Shown: positions 33,600-45,058, counted from the first letter of the stretch. The stretch: DNA of 64,000 bases from Hericium rajendrae (GCA_033439255.1 CM065887.1:1860001-1924000), one strand, 5' to 3'. Numbers and translations are program-made. Notes: generated by a model not told the origin, from the sequence alone.

Positions 33600-36500
33600 G
33601 GGTGGCAAGAAACATTTCTTTGATCCATCGAATTGCTTCTCTGTACTATCCGGCCCCTGTGAGCAATCATATCCATCGTCTTTGCGCATGTCCACTATCA
33701 CACCCAACCATCAGACACTGTCCATTACGCTCCAGGCCAAGATTATCACTGCTCCGATCAAGAAACAAATCGACGCTGAGGCACTTCTCGATAGTGGTGC
33801 AAAAGACATCATTACGCACTCTGAGTTTGCCAAGAAACACCAGTTCCCCCTCAAGAAACTCCCTAAACCCTTTCCCATTCACAACGTGGACAACTCCGAA
33901 AACATCATGGGCTAGGTTCACTATTCAGTCAACCAGAACATCTGCATTTATGCCAAGGACTCGACATCCTTCCATGAGGAGACAGCTGAGTTCTATCTCG
34001 TTGACATTGGTGACTACGACATTATCCTTGGGACCAATTGGTTACAGGAGCACAACCCTAAAATTGATTGGGTCTCTTGTCATGTTGACATGACTCACTG
34101 CCCCCTCTCTTGCACTCTGAATAAACCCCCAGTCAAGAACCTGTCCACTCACACTGAACGCCACCAGTCAGTCCCTCGTCTGCCAGTTCTCAGTGCTGCT
34201 GCAGTACTGCTCCCCCCACCTTGCCCTCTTCCATTGCTCCCACTACCCCTGCCATTTGTCGCTGCTCCACTTTTCAAATATGTGATCCCCGCTTGCCAAG
34301 TCCAAGGTGTCCGCCTTCGCTGCATCCACCTGTCCAAAGTCCCTGCATGTCTATTTACTGAGGACGATGGCCCACGACCTAACATCGATGACAACTGGGT
34401 TGAAGAGGGCCTTTGCCTAGCTGGTGTTCTCCCTGACTGGGACACACCACTCCCACCAGACGATGATCCCAACTACCAACACACCATCCATATCTGTTGC
34501 TCTTTCATCAATGCTCAGAAACTGGCTGAGCATGTGGCCACTCGTGTCGCAGAGAAGTCCTTTGCTGAGATGGTTCCCCCTCAGTATCAGGATTTCCAAC
34601 CTGTCTTCGATGAGGAATCCTCTCATCACCTCCCTGAACGTCATCCTTGAGATCATGCCATTGACCTGAAAGATGGTTTTGAACCCTGCTCCTGCAAGGT
34701 CTATCCCATGGCTCCTACTGAGCAGAAGGACTTCGATTCATTCCTTGATGACCAGGTCAAGAAAGGCTATATCCATCCTTCTAAATCCCCTATGGCGAGT
34801 CTCTTCTTCTTTATCAAGAAAAAAGATGGAAAACTATGCCCTGTCCAGGACTATCATACCCTCAACAAAGGCACCATCAAGAATGAATATCCCCTGCCCC
34901 TCATCTCTGAACTCGTTGACAAGCTCAAGGGTGCCAAGGTCTTCTCCAAGATGGACGTTCACTGGGGTTACAACAATGTTCGCATCAAAGAAGGTGATGA
35001 ATGGAAAGCTGCCTTCAAGACCAACCGTGGTCTCTTTGAACCCCTGGTGATGTTTTTTGGCCTTATGAACTCTCCTGCCACGTTCCAAGGAATGATGAAT
35101 GAACTTTTCAAGGATCTCATTGACACGGGCAAAGTCGTCATTTACATGAACAATATCCTCATTTTCACTGAAACCCTCGAAGAACATCGCGACCTTGTGT
35201 GCAAGGTCCTCCAATGCCTCCAGGACAATGACCTTTTCCTCAAGCCAGAGAAGTGCTCATTTGAGCAGCCCTCAGTTGAGTTCCTTGGTCTCATTGTCTC
35301 CCATAACATGCTTGCCATGGACCCCGTCAAGGTTGCAGGCATTGCTGAGTGGCCTGCTCCCCATAACGTCAAGGACATCCAGTCCTTTGTTGGCTTTGGC
35401 AATTTCTATCGGCATTTTATCCAGGACTTCTCCAAAATTGCTCGCCTCATGTTCGACCTTACCAAGAAAGACCATCCTTGGGCCTGGTCTGTTGAATGTC
35501 AACATGCCTTTAAGGCTCTTAAAGCTGCATTCACCTCATCCAAACCCTACCTGGTTGAGGTCGATGCCTCAGACTATGCCACAGGAGGTATCCTATCCTA
35601 GCACGGGGAGGACGAGCAATGGCACCCAGTTGCTTACATCTCCAAGGCCTTCACTGCCCCTGAATGCAACTACAACATCTACAACCAGGAACTCCTGGCC
35701 ATCATCTGTGCCCTCGAAGCCTGGCACCACTACCTGGAAGGTTCTCCCCATACTGTGGAGATCTGGACTGACCATAAGAACCTGGAATACTTCAAGTCTG
35801 CCCAAAAGCTGAGTCATTGTCAGGCTCGTTGGGCTCTCTTTCTCACTCATTTTGACTTCACCTTAATCCACAAGCCCGGTATTCATCACCGGCCAGATGC
35901 CATGTCGAGACAACCTGACCATAGAGAGGGGGTGGATGACGACAACTCTGATCGTGTTCTCCTCGACCCCAAGTACTTCCAGATCTGTGCTACATGTCCA
36001 GCTGCTGTCAAGTCCATTGGCAATGCTGACCTTTGCCAACGCATTTGCAATGCCAAGACCAAGGACATTGAGGTTGTTCAAGCCCTTGATGTGATCCTGA
36101 ACAATGGTCCTCGCTCCCTCGTCAAGAACCTCCAAGAATGGAACTACAAGAATGGCCTCATCCTCTTTCATGGCAAGGTCTACATCCCTGCCAACAAGGA
36201 CCTTCGTCGGAACATCATCAAGCTACATCATGACACACCCATGGCTGGTCACCCAGGATGCTACAAGACTTACGAGCTCCTTAGTTGCAACTACTGGTGG
36301 CCCGGTATGTCTGTCTTCGTTTGTGATTATGTTGATGGCTGTGCTACCTGCCAGGCCACCAAGGTCCAAAATCATTGCCCTCATGTTGAAACAATTCCCA
36401 ATGCCATCCTTACTCGTCCTTTCCAAGACATTACCTCGGACTTCATCGTCAAACTCCCAGAATGCCAAGGCTATGACTCCATCAATGTGGTCATCGACCG

Positions 36501-37573
36501 TTTTACAAAGCACATCTCCTTTACTCCTTGTAAAGAGACCATTATCAGTGATAGCACAGTCGACATCCTTTTTGACAGGATTTATCGGAACTACAGCCTT
36601 TGGGAATGCCTCATCTCTGATTGTGGCCCACAGTATGCAGGCAAAGTCATGCATGGCGTCTTTGACAAACTTGGTATCAAGTCCTCCCTCAGCACTGCCT
36701 ATCATCCACAGACCGACGGTGAGTCAGAACGCATCAATCAAGAACTTGAGCAGTTCCTTTGTACCTTCTGCAACTACCGTCAGGATGATTGGGTCCAATG
36801 GCTCCTTTACGCTGAGTTCTTGCACAACCACCGTATCCACAGCACCACTAACCGAGCTCCATTTGAAATGCTCCTCGGCTATATTCCCACTGCCATCCCC
36901 ACTGTCAAACCCACATCGTCTACACCCACCGTCGAGGATTGTTTCTGTCATCTCGAACAGCTTTGCACTGAGGTCCAGGCCAGCCTTCAAACAGCTGCTA
37001 ACCTCATGAAGCGCAACAATCAGGACCATATGCACGACACCATCCACTTCCAGGTTGGTGACAAGGTCTGGCTCGATGGCAAGAACATCAAAACCACACG
37101 GCCCAAAGCTAAGCTTGCTGATCGATGCCTGGGACCTTTTGAAATCACTGATGTCCTGGGCCCAGTCTCTTATCGACTGAAGCTGCCACCCACCTGGCGT
37201 ATCCACCCAGTGTTCCACCCATCCTTGTTATCCCCTTACAAGGAAACCAATGCTCATGGCCCCAACTTCCCTGCACCACCACCTGACCTCGTGGAGGGTG
37301 AGGAAGAATATGAAGTTGAGTCTGTCCTCAATGCTCGTCTCATCCAGAACAAACGCGGCATTGAATATCTCGTCAAATGGGCAGGCTATCCTGATTCAGA
37401 AAATCAGTGGCTTTCATGTACCTCCCTTTTCAATGCCCATGGTGCAATCACTGACTTCTACACTTGCCATCCACATGCACTCAAGGCTCCCAATCTTTGT
37501 GGACTCATCTACCTTGACCCCGTCCATGCTCATCACGCACTCCAGGCGAAAGTGCGTCTTAGAGAGGGGGTGA
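33600..37573 (+). pseudogene. pol: Chromovirus pol: protease, RT, RNase H, integrase, chromodomain
   Basis: Protease: EALLDSGAKD near 33.78 kb and DIILGTNWL near 34.02 kb, separated by TAG at 33913-33915. Another stop, TGA 34648-34650, precedes the reverse transcriptase (34.69-35.33 kb). The RT keeps KMDVHWGYNNVRI but has YMNN at 35143-35154 in place of the catalytic YxDD. RNase H begins VDASDYATGG, with TAG at 35599-35601 (probably CAG) just after GILS. Integrase (about 36.2-36.9 kb) has an HHCC zinc domain (HHDTPMAGHPG...CATCQ) and D-D-E residues in DFIVKLP, ISDCGPQ and ESERINQELEQ. A chromodomain (EYEVESVL...YLVKWAGYP) lies at 37.30-37.47 kb. Chromodomains direct integration to marked chromatin in this family. 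The frame then runs on into the LTR. Confidence 0.95.
37561..37573 (+). other. Polypurine tract
   Basis: AGAGAGGGGGTGA sits immediately before the 3' LTR start (TGTCAC at 37574), the expected place for plus-strand priming. Confidence 0.75.
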
Positions 37574-37996
37574 TGTCACGGATTGCTCCATTTCTCTCTG
37601 CCTTCTTCTCTGTCATCAAGGCATCACATCGGTCATGTGCTCCAGCAGCCCCATCACATGTTCACTTCCTCACATGACCTGGGGCTATCCTTCACCCATG
37701 CCCTTGTTCCCCTTTGGGACATCCTATTGTTCTCCCTCCCATTGTTCTCCTTTTGGCCACCATTGTTCTCACTCTATTGTTCGACCTGTTATGGTGTCCA
37801 TTGTTCTTTTCCTATTGTTGTTCCAGTACTTATAGGCTCCCTGTTGCTCGCCTATTTCCCTAGATTGTCCATTTTGTCTGTACCGTACTGTACCTCCAAT
37901 ACAGGTCACTATGCTGCTAGTCGCTCTCTGCTCTCTTACTCTCATCATCGCTGGTGACTTGGGTGGTTCTCTGCTGTCTACGACCAAGTCTTGACA
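37574..37996 (+). repeat. 3' LTR of the chromovirus
   Basis: 423 bp, TGTCACGG...TTGACA, followed by the GCTAT duplication. Confidence 0.96.
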
Positions 37997-38019
37997 GCTA
38001 TTTTGACTTACCCATATGC

Positions 38020-38985
38020 GGCCACAACTTTAGGGTGCACAATGGTGATAGGATCCAGATTGCCATAACAAAGAAAGCTCCTGTGGATCAGTGGCTTCAC
38101 CTGTGCACTGCCGGTCAGGCTCTCCTCGCAGTTAATAGTTCGATTCTGGCCTCTCCCTTGGATTTTTATTTTTATTTCCTTTCTTGTCCCCCCTGGCCCT
38201 GCCTTCTCCGGAATGGGTTGGCCAATGGTGCAATCACTCTGCGCTCCTGTGCATGCAGTAGCCATCTTGTCCCAGATGCTTTGCAGGCATTAATGTAATC
38301 ATCAAAATTTATGTTTTAAACATTACATTATTTAGTCATGTGAAGTGGCAAGCAGTACTCGAGGTCCTCTTGTCACCCAATGCGTCAAAGTGGTGTGTGC
38401 TGCTGAGAATGCCCCGATGAGGCATGAGAAGATATTACATGAGAGTGAAAAGTGCTAGTTGCTCTTCATGTCAAGACTCGGTCGTAGACAGCAGAGAACC
38501 ACCCAAGTCACCAGCAATGATGAGAGCAAGAGAGCAGAGAGCGACTAGCAGCGCAGTGACCTGTATTGGAGGTACAGTACGGTACAGACAAAATGGACAA
38601 TCTAGGGAAATAGGCGAGCGACAGGGAGCCTATAAGTACTGAGACAACAATGGGAAAAGAACAATGGACACCATAACGGGTCGAACAATAGAGTGAGAAC
38701 AATGGTGGCCAAAAGGAGAACAATGGGAGGGAGAACAATAGGGTGTCCCAAAGGGGAACAAGGGCATGGGTGAAGGATAGCCCCAGATCATGTGAGGAAG
38801 TGAACATGTGATGGGGCTGCTGGAGCACATGACCAACATGATGCCTTGATGGCAGAGAAGAAGGCGGAGAGAAATGGAGCGATCCGTGACACTTCAAGCC
38901 ATAGCACCAAATTTTTGAACTAACATGGTACATGTATGGGGAAACTCAGATATCTCATATTTTTTTCCCCTCGTACTTGTGCATC
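38020..38985 (+). repeat. Foldback-like repeat FB2, right arm, with tRNA-like boxes
   Basis: Complement of 20345-20900, interrupted by a solo LTR. A GGATCAGTGG word at 38084-38093 and AGTTCGATTCT at 38137-38147 resemble pol III A and B boxes about 54 bases apart, followed by GGATTTTTATTTTTATTTCC. Identity with the left arm looks like roughly 90% by eye. Confidence 0.6.
38469..38891 (-). mobile_element. Solo LTR of the same chromovirus family
   Basis: A complete 423-bp LTR in minus orientation with no internal region, flanked by an exact CTTCA duplication (38464-38468 and 38892-38896). It arose by insertion of a full element followed by LTR-LTR recombination. It splits the right arm of FB2, whose sequence resumes at about 38897. 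Confidence 0.95.
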
Positions 38986-39334
38986 TTTGCTCGACACTGC
39001 ATGTCGACCCTAAATTTCAGGACAGGATAATGGAGGGAAAGTTGAATTTTTAGGGACTTTCAGGCAAATGTCAGGTCAGGTCGAGATCGGATGATTGTAC
39101 TTAGACCAGCAATTAAATTTGTTCATGTCATATTGCTGACGTATGAACCACATGACTTCATCGTGTCAAATTTCTCTAAGTCATGACTGCCTGACTTCAC
39201 TAGTTAGACCTCCTCCTCCTTTTCTCCTCTCCTCCTCCATATTTGAGGTGACTATATGCTACCTTTCTCGCTCTTCACAAGGTCCATTGCATACTAGTGT
39301 AGTTAATTAACGATCTCACTTTTCTACAGTACCC
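38986..39334. other. Spacer upstream of the Tnp2 remnant
   Basis: No frame with a recognisable domain. It may contain the promoter of the Tnp2 gene; a CT-rich run (TCCTCCTCCTTTTCTCC) lies near 39.22 kb and a TTTCTACAG acceptor-like site at 39.33 kb. Confidence 0.4.
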
Positions 39335-40528
39335 ATGAGCTCGAGCACACTGCAATACTGCCTTTGTATGGCTTGCTCGATATATGACCCTCCACTGGCC
39401 CAAATACCATGGACAATCTACAACCATCTCACACAAGATCGTAGGAATGCCGAACTCATGTGGTTACAGGCATCAACAGCTCCTGTACCGAAGCAGAAGG
39501 CCAGGACAAAGCTGAGCAATGGGACCAATTCTTCGGACAATAATATTCATCGCTCACCGTCCCTCAAGGAAGAACCTCCAGTGAAACATTGCCGTACATG
39601 TACAATTCTGTTACTATAAAATTATTCACCTTTCTGACTACTCTATTATTAAAGCAATGCACATAGAAGATGAGGAAGAACAATACTTCTCACCAAATCA
39701 TGATGGAGCAGACGACGCCAGTGAGTTCATCCCTTAGTGGTCCAGTCACATCATTTCTAATACTCCTTTGATCCAGTGGATCACACGACGCTTGCTGAGT
39801 TCTCTGATTGATCACGCGTTGCATCCCCCTCATGGGCAGAATGGCCAACAGATGCTGAGCATCTCGACTATGATGACTATGCTCTCACAGCATATTCTCC
39901 TGATGCTCCCAGCTGGTCAGGTAAACTCGACGAGCTGGACAACGCAGTCATCTGGGACCTTGACCACCATGTGTCACCCATACCATCACTCGTGCTCGAG
40001 GATGAAGGCTTTGCTGGCAGCAGTCCTTACCCACCCTCACCCACTTACTCAATGTATGATGACAATGATTATCAGTGTTCCCTTCAGGTGATGCCACCCC
40101 CCCTTTCTGACAAAGAAGAAGAGGAAGAGGAAGACGAGAAAGAGGGCATCAAGCCTCCAAAGCTTGAAGATGACCCTCTCTTCCAGACATGGGAAGAGAT
40201 CTTCGCAGCTGCTGACGATCCAGATGGCCCACCTCTCATTGATGATGACTTCCCTCCTGCATTCAATGAGTTGCTCCTCCTCCGAAATGCATAGATTACA
40301 GCATTCCTGCAAGCCACCTTCTATGGAGCAACTCATACCTCAATCCAGCTGTCTCTGGAGTCAACATACGAGATGCTTACTTCGTTGCAGAGACAGACTG
40401 GGGTTGAAATCCCTGGTCTCTCGACAATGGCAAAGACACTTCAGACTGTCGAGAATTGCCTGTGCCTGAACCCCAACATGTACATCATCTATTATTTCCT
40501 CTGCGACACCTGCTGGTTCTGACATCAT
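39335..40528 (+). pseudogene. Tnp2-type (CACTA) transposase, N-terminal part
   Basis: The start ATG at 39335 leads into YCLCMACS, a cysteine cluster typical of the N-terminus. Acidic linkers follow. The block with FPPAFNELLLLRNA, ITAFLQATFYGATHTSIQ, then GLSTMAKTLQTVENCLCLNP and YIIYYFLCDTCWF matches the N-terminal domain of mushroom Tnp2-type transposases as I know it. Stops occur at 40292-40294 and at 40520-40522, where TGA probably replaces CGA in a CWxRHHPSEL motif. Copy C enters two codons later; the rest of the motif (CCTTCTGAGCTC) begins at 49262. Confidence 0.85.
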
Positions 40529-41461
40529 CATCTGAGAAAATCTACATGACTATAGAGCTCTATATAGATTATATAAATGTCATAGGGCCATAGCTATGCT
40601 ACCTATTCTATAGATGGCTATAGAAGGGGGTCATCTATAGAGTGCTATAGAGCTACTTAGGATAGCTATAAAGTGCTATGATAGCTATAGAGCTATAAAA
40701 GATAGCTATGATAACTATAGAGCTACAAGACATAGCTATAGAGCTATGAGAATAGCTATGTAGATTATATTCATTACAGATACTATAGATACTCTGATGA
40801 TTACAATTAGCTAAATGTTCTACATATTCTTAATAGATTATAATGTTATGATTTGAATTTATAGTCATACTAGACTTAGTGAAAGTAGACAAATATCTAC
40901 ATATTAATATATATAAATCATCCACAAAGATCACACAAAAGAGAAGAGAAGACAACAAAATTTCATTGACTAACTACAACATAATAGTATACTACAACAT
41001 TATACTACATAATATGCTAAACATAAAGAGCAATCTAAGACAACATAAACATTAGTAAAGATACATACAAAACACTACAAGACTTACCATTATTATAAAA
41101 AGCAAAAATTTCTAAAACAAATATATATTAGTATTAGAGGATACCCCAAAGAAAACAAAGTAAAGTTTACCAAACTAATAGAAAAGCGAAACCCTACTAG
41201 ACAATTCTAACACATCAATATAAGACATAACAAACTTTACCTAGTAAGTATACAAAGGTACTGATATAAGTACGAAGGCATTAACACAAAACATAAGAGA
41301 TTAAAGAATAAAGACTTACCTCAATAGAGATAGCAATGACGAGTAATAAACGATGACGATGGACGAAGCAATGATGATGAGTGAGCAGCCGATGATAACG
41401 AAGTGTAGACATAGCAAGACATGGTGGGGATAAAGAGCAAGAGGAACGTGCATCATGCAAG

Positions 41462-41472
41462 CCTTATATACG
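41462..41472. promoter_or_regulatory. TATA core promoter, copy C
   Basis: CCTTATATACG, preceded by GCATCATGCAAG exactly as in copy A. Confidence 0.55.
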
Positions 41473-41856
41473 AATCTCGGGCGAAGCCAAGAATCATGGC
41501 TGTCAGGCATTGCCGAGCAGTGTGTCAGAGACTAAGTACTAGATTTTGATATCTTGACCCTGCTGTCCAGTAGTATACCATATGCTTGTCAACAATGTAG
41601 CTCATTTATTGTACTAAGATACATGATACATAGTTTGCTTCTTTTTCTCATATTTCTAGCTATTTAATTTGATTTGTTGTGTCTCTTCGTGCATTCAGTG
41701 GCCAAAGCACCAAGTTGATGTGTTGAGACTTCATCTTTCTCACCCACTGTCTCTCCCTTGCACTCCTCTCTGTTTTCTCCCTTCCTCCCTCTTTTTTGTT
41801 CTCTATTGACTACCAACATGGACAGGGTGGATTGTGGTAGATGAAGAGGGCTTCAG

Positions 41857-41929
41857 GTGAGTAATAAAAGTCCTCTGATTACTTTTTCATACTAATCAAG
41901 AGAGTGTCGCTCGAGAACGAGTGACACTC
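41857..41929 (+). ncRNA. Mini-intron and stem-loop 1, copy C
   Basis: The intron is 41857-41900 (GTGAGTAA, branch ACTAATC, AAG acceptor). The stem-loop is 41902-41929: GAGTGTCGCTC pairs with GAGTGACACTC (11 bp, one G-U) around GAGAAC. The overlapping alternative GAACGAGT/ACTCGTTC is also present, as in copy A. Confidence 0.5.
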
Positions 41930-42589
41930 GTTCTTCATGCCCTCTCCAGCAACACCCTCATGCCTCCTATCACCCATTTCACATCCCTGTCGCTCCCTTT
42001 GCCTTCAACTGCTCCCTCTGCACTCTCAACGATGCTGCCAATGCCCCCTTCTGCCTGTGCACACAACCCCAACATCCTATGCCGAAGCCATCCTGTCATC
42101 CGTACATCTGAAAAACTTACAAGTGGTACATAGCTCTATGAAGTCTACATAGATTTCATAGTTCCATAGCACTGCCCTTTTCTCTATAGCCCACATAGCT
42201 AAAGAGAGATGCTATATAGTGCTATAGAGCTCAAGGGGGATGCTATGAAGTGCTATGAGAGCTATGAGAGCTGACTATGCAGCTATGATAGTATGGCTAG
42301 CTATCAAAGCTATAAGTGTCTATCAAAGCTATAAGACTTATATGTCTTACATATCCTATACTCAATATATATCTCACATATCCTACATTCAATATGTGTC
42401 TCACATATTCTATATTCAACATGTATCTTAAATATCTTATATTCAATATGTAGACCTGATATATATATTGAAATCATAAAATCTATTAGAACTATAAATC
42501 TTTTCCATAGTCATATCAGAATTAATAACACAAAATCACACAAAGATAAATCATTTCAATGCATCAAAATTATATTGATATTATAAACA

Positions 42590-42750
42590 CTATTATTAAC
42601 TAAAAAGCAAAAATATATATGTAAGATAAGATAAGTAAAATAAGATAAGTAAAATATATAAGATAAGATAAGTAAGATATAAAAAGTAAGATAAGTAAGA
42701 TAAGATAAGATCATAAGAAAATATAAGTAAGATAAGATAAGATAAGAAAA
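42590..42750. repeat. AT-rich short repeat in copy D
   Basis: Irregular tandem of AAGATAAGTA words, about 15 units. Not seen at this place in the other copies, so it probably expanded after insertion. Confidence 0.65.
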
Positions 42751-43080
42751 CATTAGTCTTAGAAGATAAAGATAACACATAGAGATTTACCAAAGTAACA
42801 AAAAGTGAAATCTAAGAGACAACTTGAAGACATCAGTATTAGTATGAACAATAAGAGACCAATAATGAAAGGTTAGCTTGAAGACAGCAACAACGAGCAA
42901 GAAATGACACTCAACGAGTAAGAAATGACGACAAACGAGTAAGAAACAATGACAAATGAGTAAGAGACAACGACAAGCAAGTAAGAGATGACGACAAGCG
43001 AGTAAAGGACATCGACGAAGGTGTCGATGTGGCAGGAGACAGTGGGGGTTAAGAGCAAGAGGCAATGGGCATCGCGCGAG

Positions 43081-43113
43081 CCTTATATACAAATCCCAGG
43101 CAAAGCTGGGATT
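43081..43113. promoter_or_regulatory. TATA core promoter and hairpin, copy D
   Basis: CCTTATATAC preceded by GCATCGCGCGAG. The adjacent hairpin is AATCCCAG/CTGGGATT, against ATTCTCGG/CCGAGAAT in copy A: different bases, same pairing. Confidence 0.55.
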
Positions 43114-43479
43114 CGTGGCTGCTGGGCGCTTGCCGAGCATCGCATCAGAGACTGGGGCCAGACTTCACTAAATGGCCTTGGCTCTCTGTGAGTTTCACGT
43201 ATAGTAGATACTTACAATGCTCATTCGTTCGAATCGTATTTACAGCTTATGACTCTACTGTTTTTTTCTAAATTTATGTGATTTTGCTTGATTTGTGGTG
43301 GTTCGAGGAACATAGCTTCACTCATTCGGTGGCTGAAGCACTGAATGCGTGTCTTAGTTCGTCTTGTCCCTACCACCATCACTCCCGTCTCTTGCCCACC
43401 CCTCCTCTCTCTATCCCTCTTCTTGCCCTCATTGGATCGAACACCGGAGGAGGTTGGTAGGATGTCGAGGGCTACAAAG

Positions 43480-43553
43480 GTGAGTAAAAAAAACGTGTTG
43501 ATTCGTTCATTGGTGCTAACTCAGAGAGTATCACTTGAATGAGCAATACTCTC
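43480..43553 (+). ncRNA. Mini-intron and stem-loop 1, copy D
   Basis: Intron 43480-43524 (GTGAGTAA, branch GTGCTAAC, CAG acceptor). Stem GAGAGTAT/ATACTCTC (8 bp) with two mismatches further in, then a short inner CT/AG pair. Confidence 0.45.
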
Positions 43554-44948
43554 GATTTACTTCATCCTCGCTGCCCCTCCCTTCATCTCACCTCTCGCCA
43601 TCATCTCCACATTGTCAGACTCCCTGCCGACATCGCTGCCATTCCCACAGGGGCTGGCGCGCCATCTCCAACAACCGCGACTGCATGCGCTGGTGCATGC
43701 ACACACCGGACAACGTGTCTGCGAGCCTGCCACTGGGCTCTGCCCCTCTCGCATGGCCTCGCCCATCCTGCATTGCTGCCCGGTGGGCCAGCTACCCTGT
43801 GCATGGCCTCCCCGTCTTGTGCAGGAGCCGATGTGTTGCAGCGATCCTGCCTTGGTCCATGTGCACGGCCAGTGGGACGGGCACACATGCACGCACGTCG
43901 CCCATGGCTGTGCGCAGTCATATCGCAGCCTGATGCCTTGCATGTGAGCCCTGCATGCCACATTTCACGTCGCTGTCTCACATGCAGCTAGTGCGACTCA
44001 CGCGCAGGCTTACCGTGCCATGCACGGGCCTGCGGCAGCACCCCGACGTCGCCAGCACCCCGACATCGCCAGCACCCCGACGTCACCAGCCCGCCGACAT
44101 TGCCAACTAGCCCACATCTCTGGCGCACGCAGGACTGCTGTGTTGCCACGGCCTCCGCGCCTGTATCTTGTGCACAGGCCCGGCACCTCAACCCTTGCGC
44201 ATGGGTCCCAAGCCTCATGCACGCCTGTCACGTCACATGCATGCCCATCATGTTGCACATGCCCGCCATGTCACGAGCATGCCCGCCATGTCTCGCGCAC
44301 CCTGCCATGTCTCGCGCACCCCCGCCATGTCTCGCGCATCTCTGCCACGTCTCACACACCCCTGCCACGTCTCGCACATGCCCTCAATGCATTGTGCACA
44401 TGCCCACCGTCTCGGCATACCACCCGCACCTTGTGCATGCATCAGGGAAATGAACAGGTTCTATATAGCTCTATAAGTCCTACATAGATTTCCTAGGGCC
44501 ATAGCAATGTCAAGTTCTACATAGCTCATATAGCTGTAGTGAGATGCTATGTAGTGCTATGTAGCTTGGGTAGGTTGCTATGTAGCTCTATGATAGCTAT
44601 GATAGCTTTCTAATCAGCTATGATGTCTATCATAGCAGATCTAACTATACAATGTATGGAAGATATCTCACTGATGTAAGTTATACTCAGTAGACACATC
44701 TATAAACTCTATCATAGCTACATTTCTAAACTTCATTATATAGCTTTAGTAGACTTCATAAAAGTCTACAATATTATATTCACTTTTATCACATAAAAAT
44801 CAGACATCAAACAATATAAGATCACATCAAAAAAGATTATATTCAAAATCTAATAATCTATTATATAACTAAACTAAGTGTACATATATCTAGCAAGATA
44901 TATGTTAATCATAATATCACAAGGTTATATATAAGCAAGAAAACTTAC

Positions 44949-45058
44949 CAACAATTGGAAAAAAGCGAAAATCTAGACTAGAGATTGTCAACAAAGATAA
45001 TGTAGGAAGTCTACAAGTTCATGATGAGTACTTACCAAAAAGACAAAAAGGCGAAAAT
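44949..45058 (-). other. Pair of micro-exon-like motifs, copy E
   Basis: On the minus strand there are two segments, 45058-45036 (23 nt) and 44972-44949 (24 nt). Both have the form AG/ATTTTCGCYTTTTT...TTG/GTAAGT and are separated by a short intron-sized gap of about 63 nt. Confidence 0.5.

Larger units (their letters stand above)
21127..37996 (+). mobile_element. Ty3/gypsy chromovirus, full length, inactivated
   Basis: Two LTRs of 423 bp begin TGTCAC, end TTGACA, and are flanked by an exact GCTAT duplication (21122-21126 and 37997-38001). Without the Plavaka insertion (23115-32890 plus 2 bp) the element is about 7.1 kb. It has a primer site, gag with a zinc knuckle, protease, reverse transcriptase, RNase H, integrase and a C-terminal chromodomain, in the Ty3 order. 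At least four in-frame stops, a frameshift in the gag leader and loss of the reverse transcriptase aspartates make it non-autonomous. By hand count the LTRs differ at about 18 of 423 sites. Confidence 0.97.

Noticed and set aside
38041-38160. A functional tRNA gene
   Set aside because: A- and B-box-like words are present but I could not form an acceptor stem and anticodon arm; kept only as a tRNA-like repeat.
43535-44487. Several 100-155 codon frames in the GC-rich body of copy D
   Set aside because: Not conserved with A, B or E and explained by CCATGTCTCGCGCACC-type repeats.
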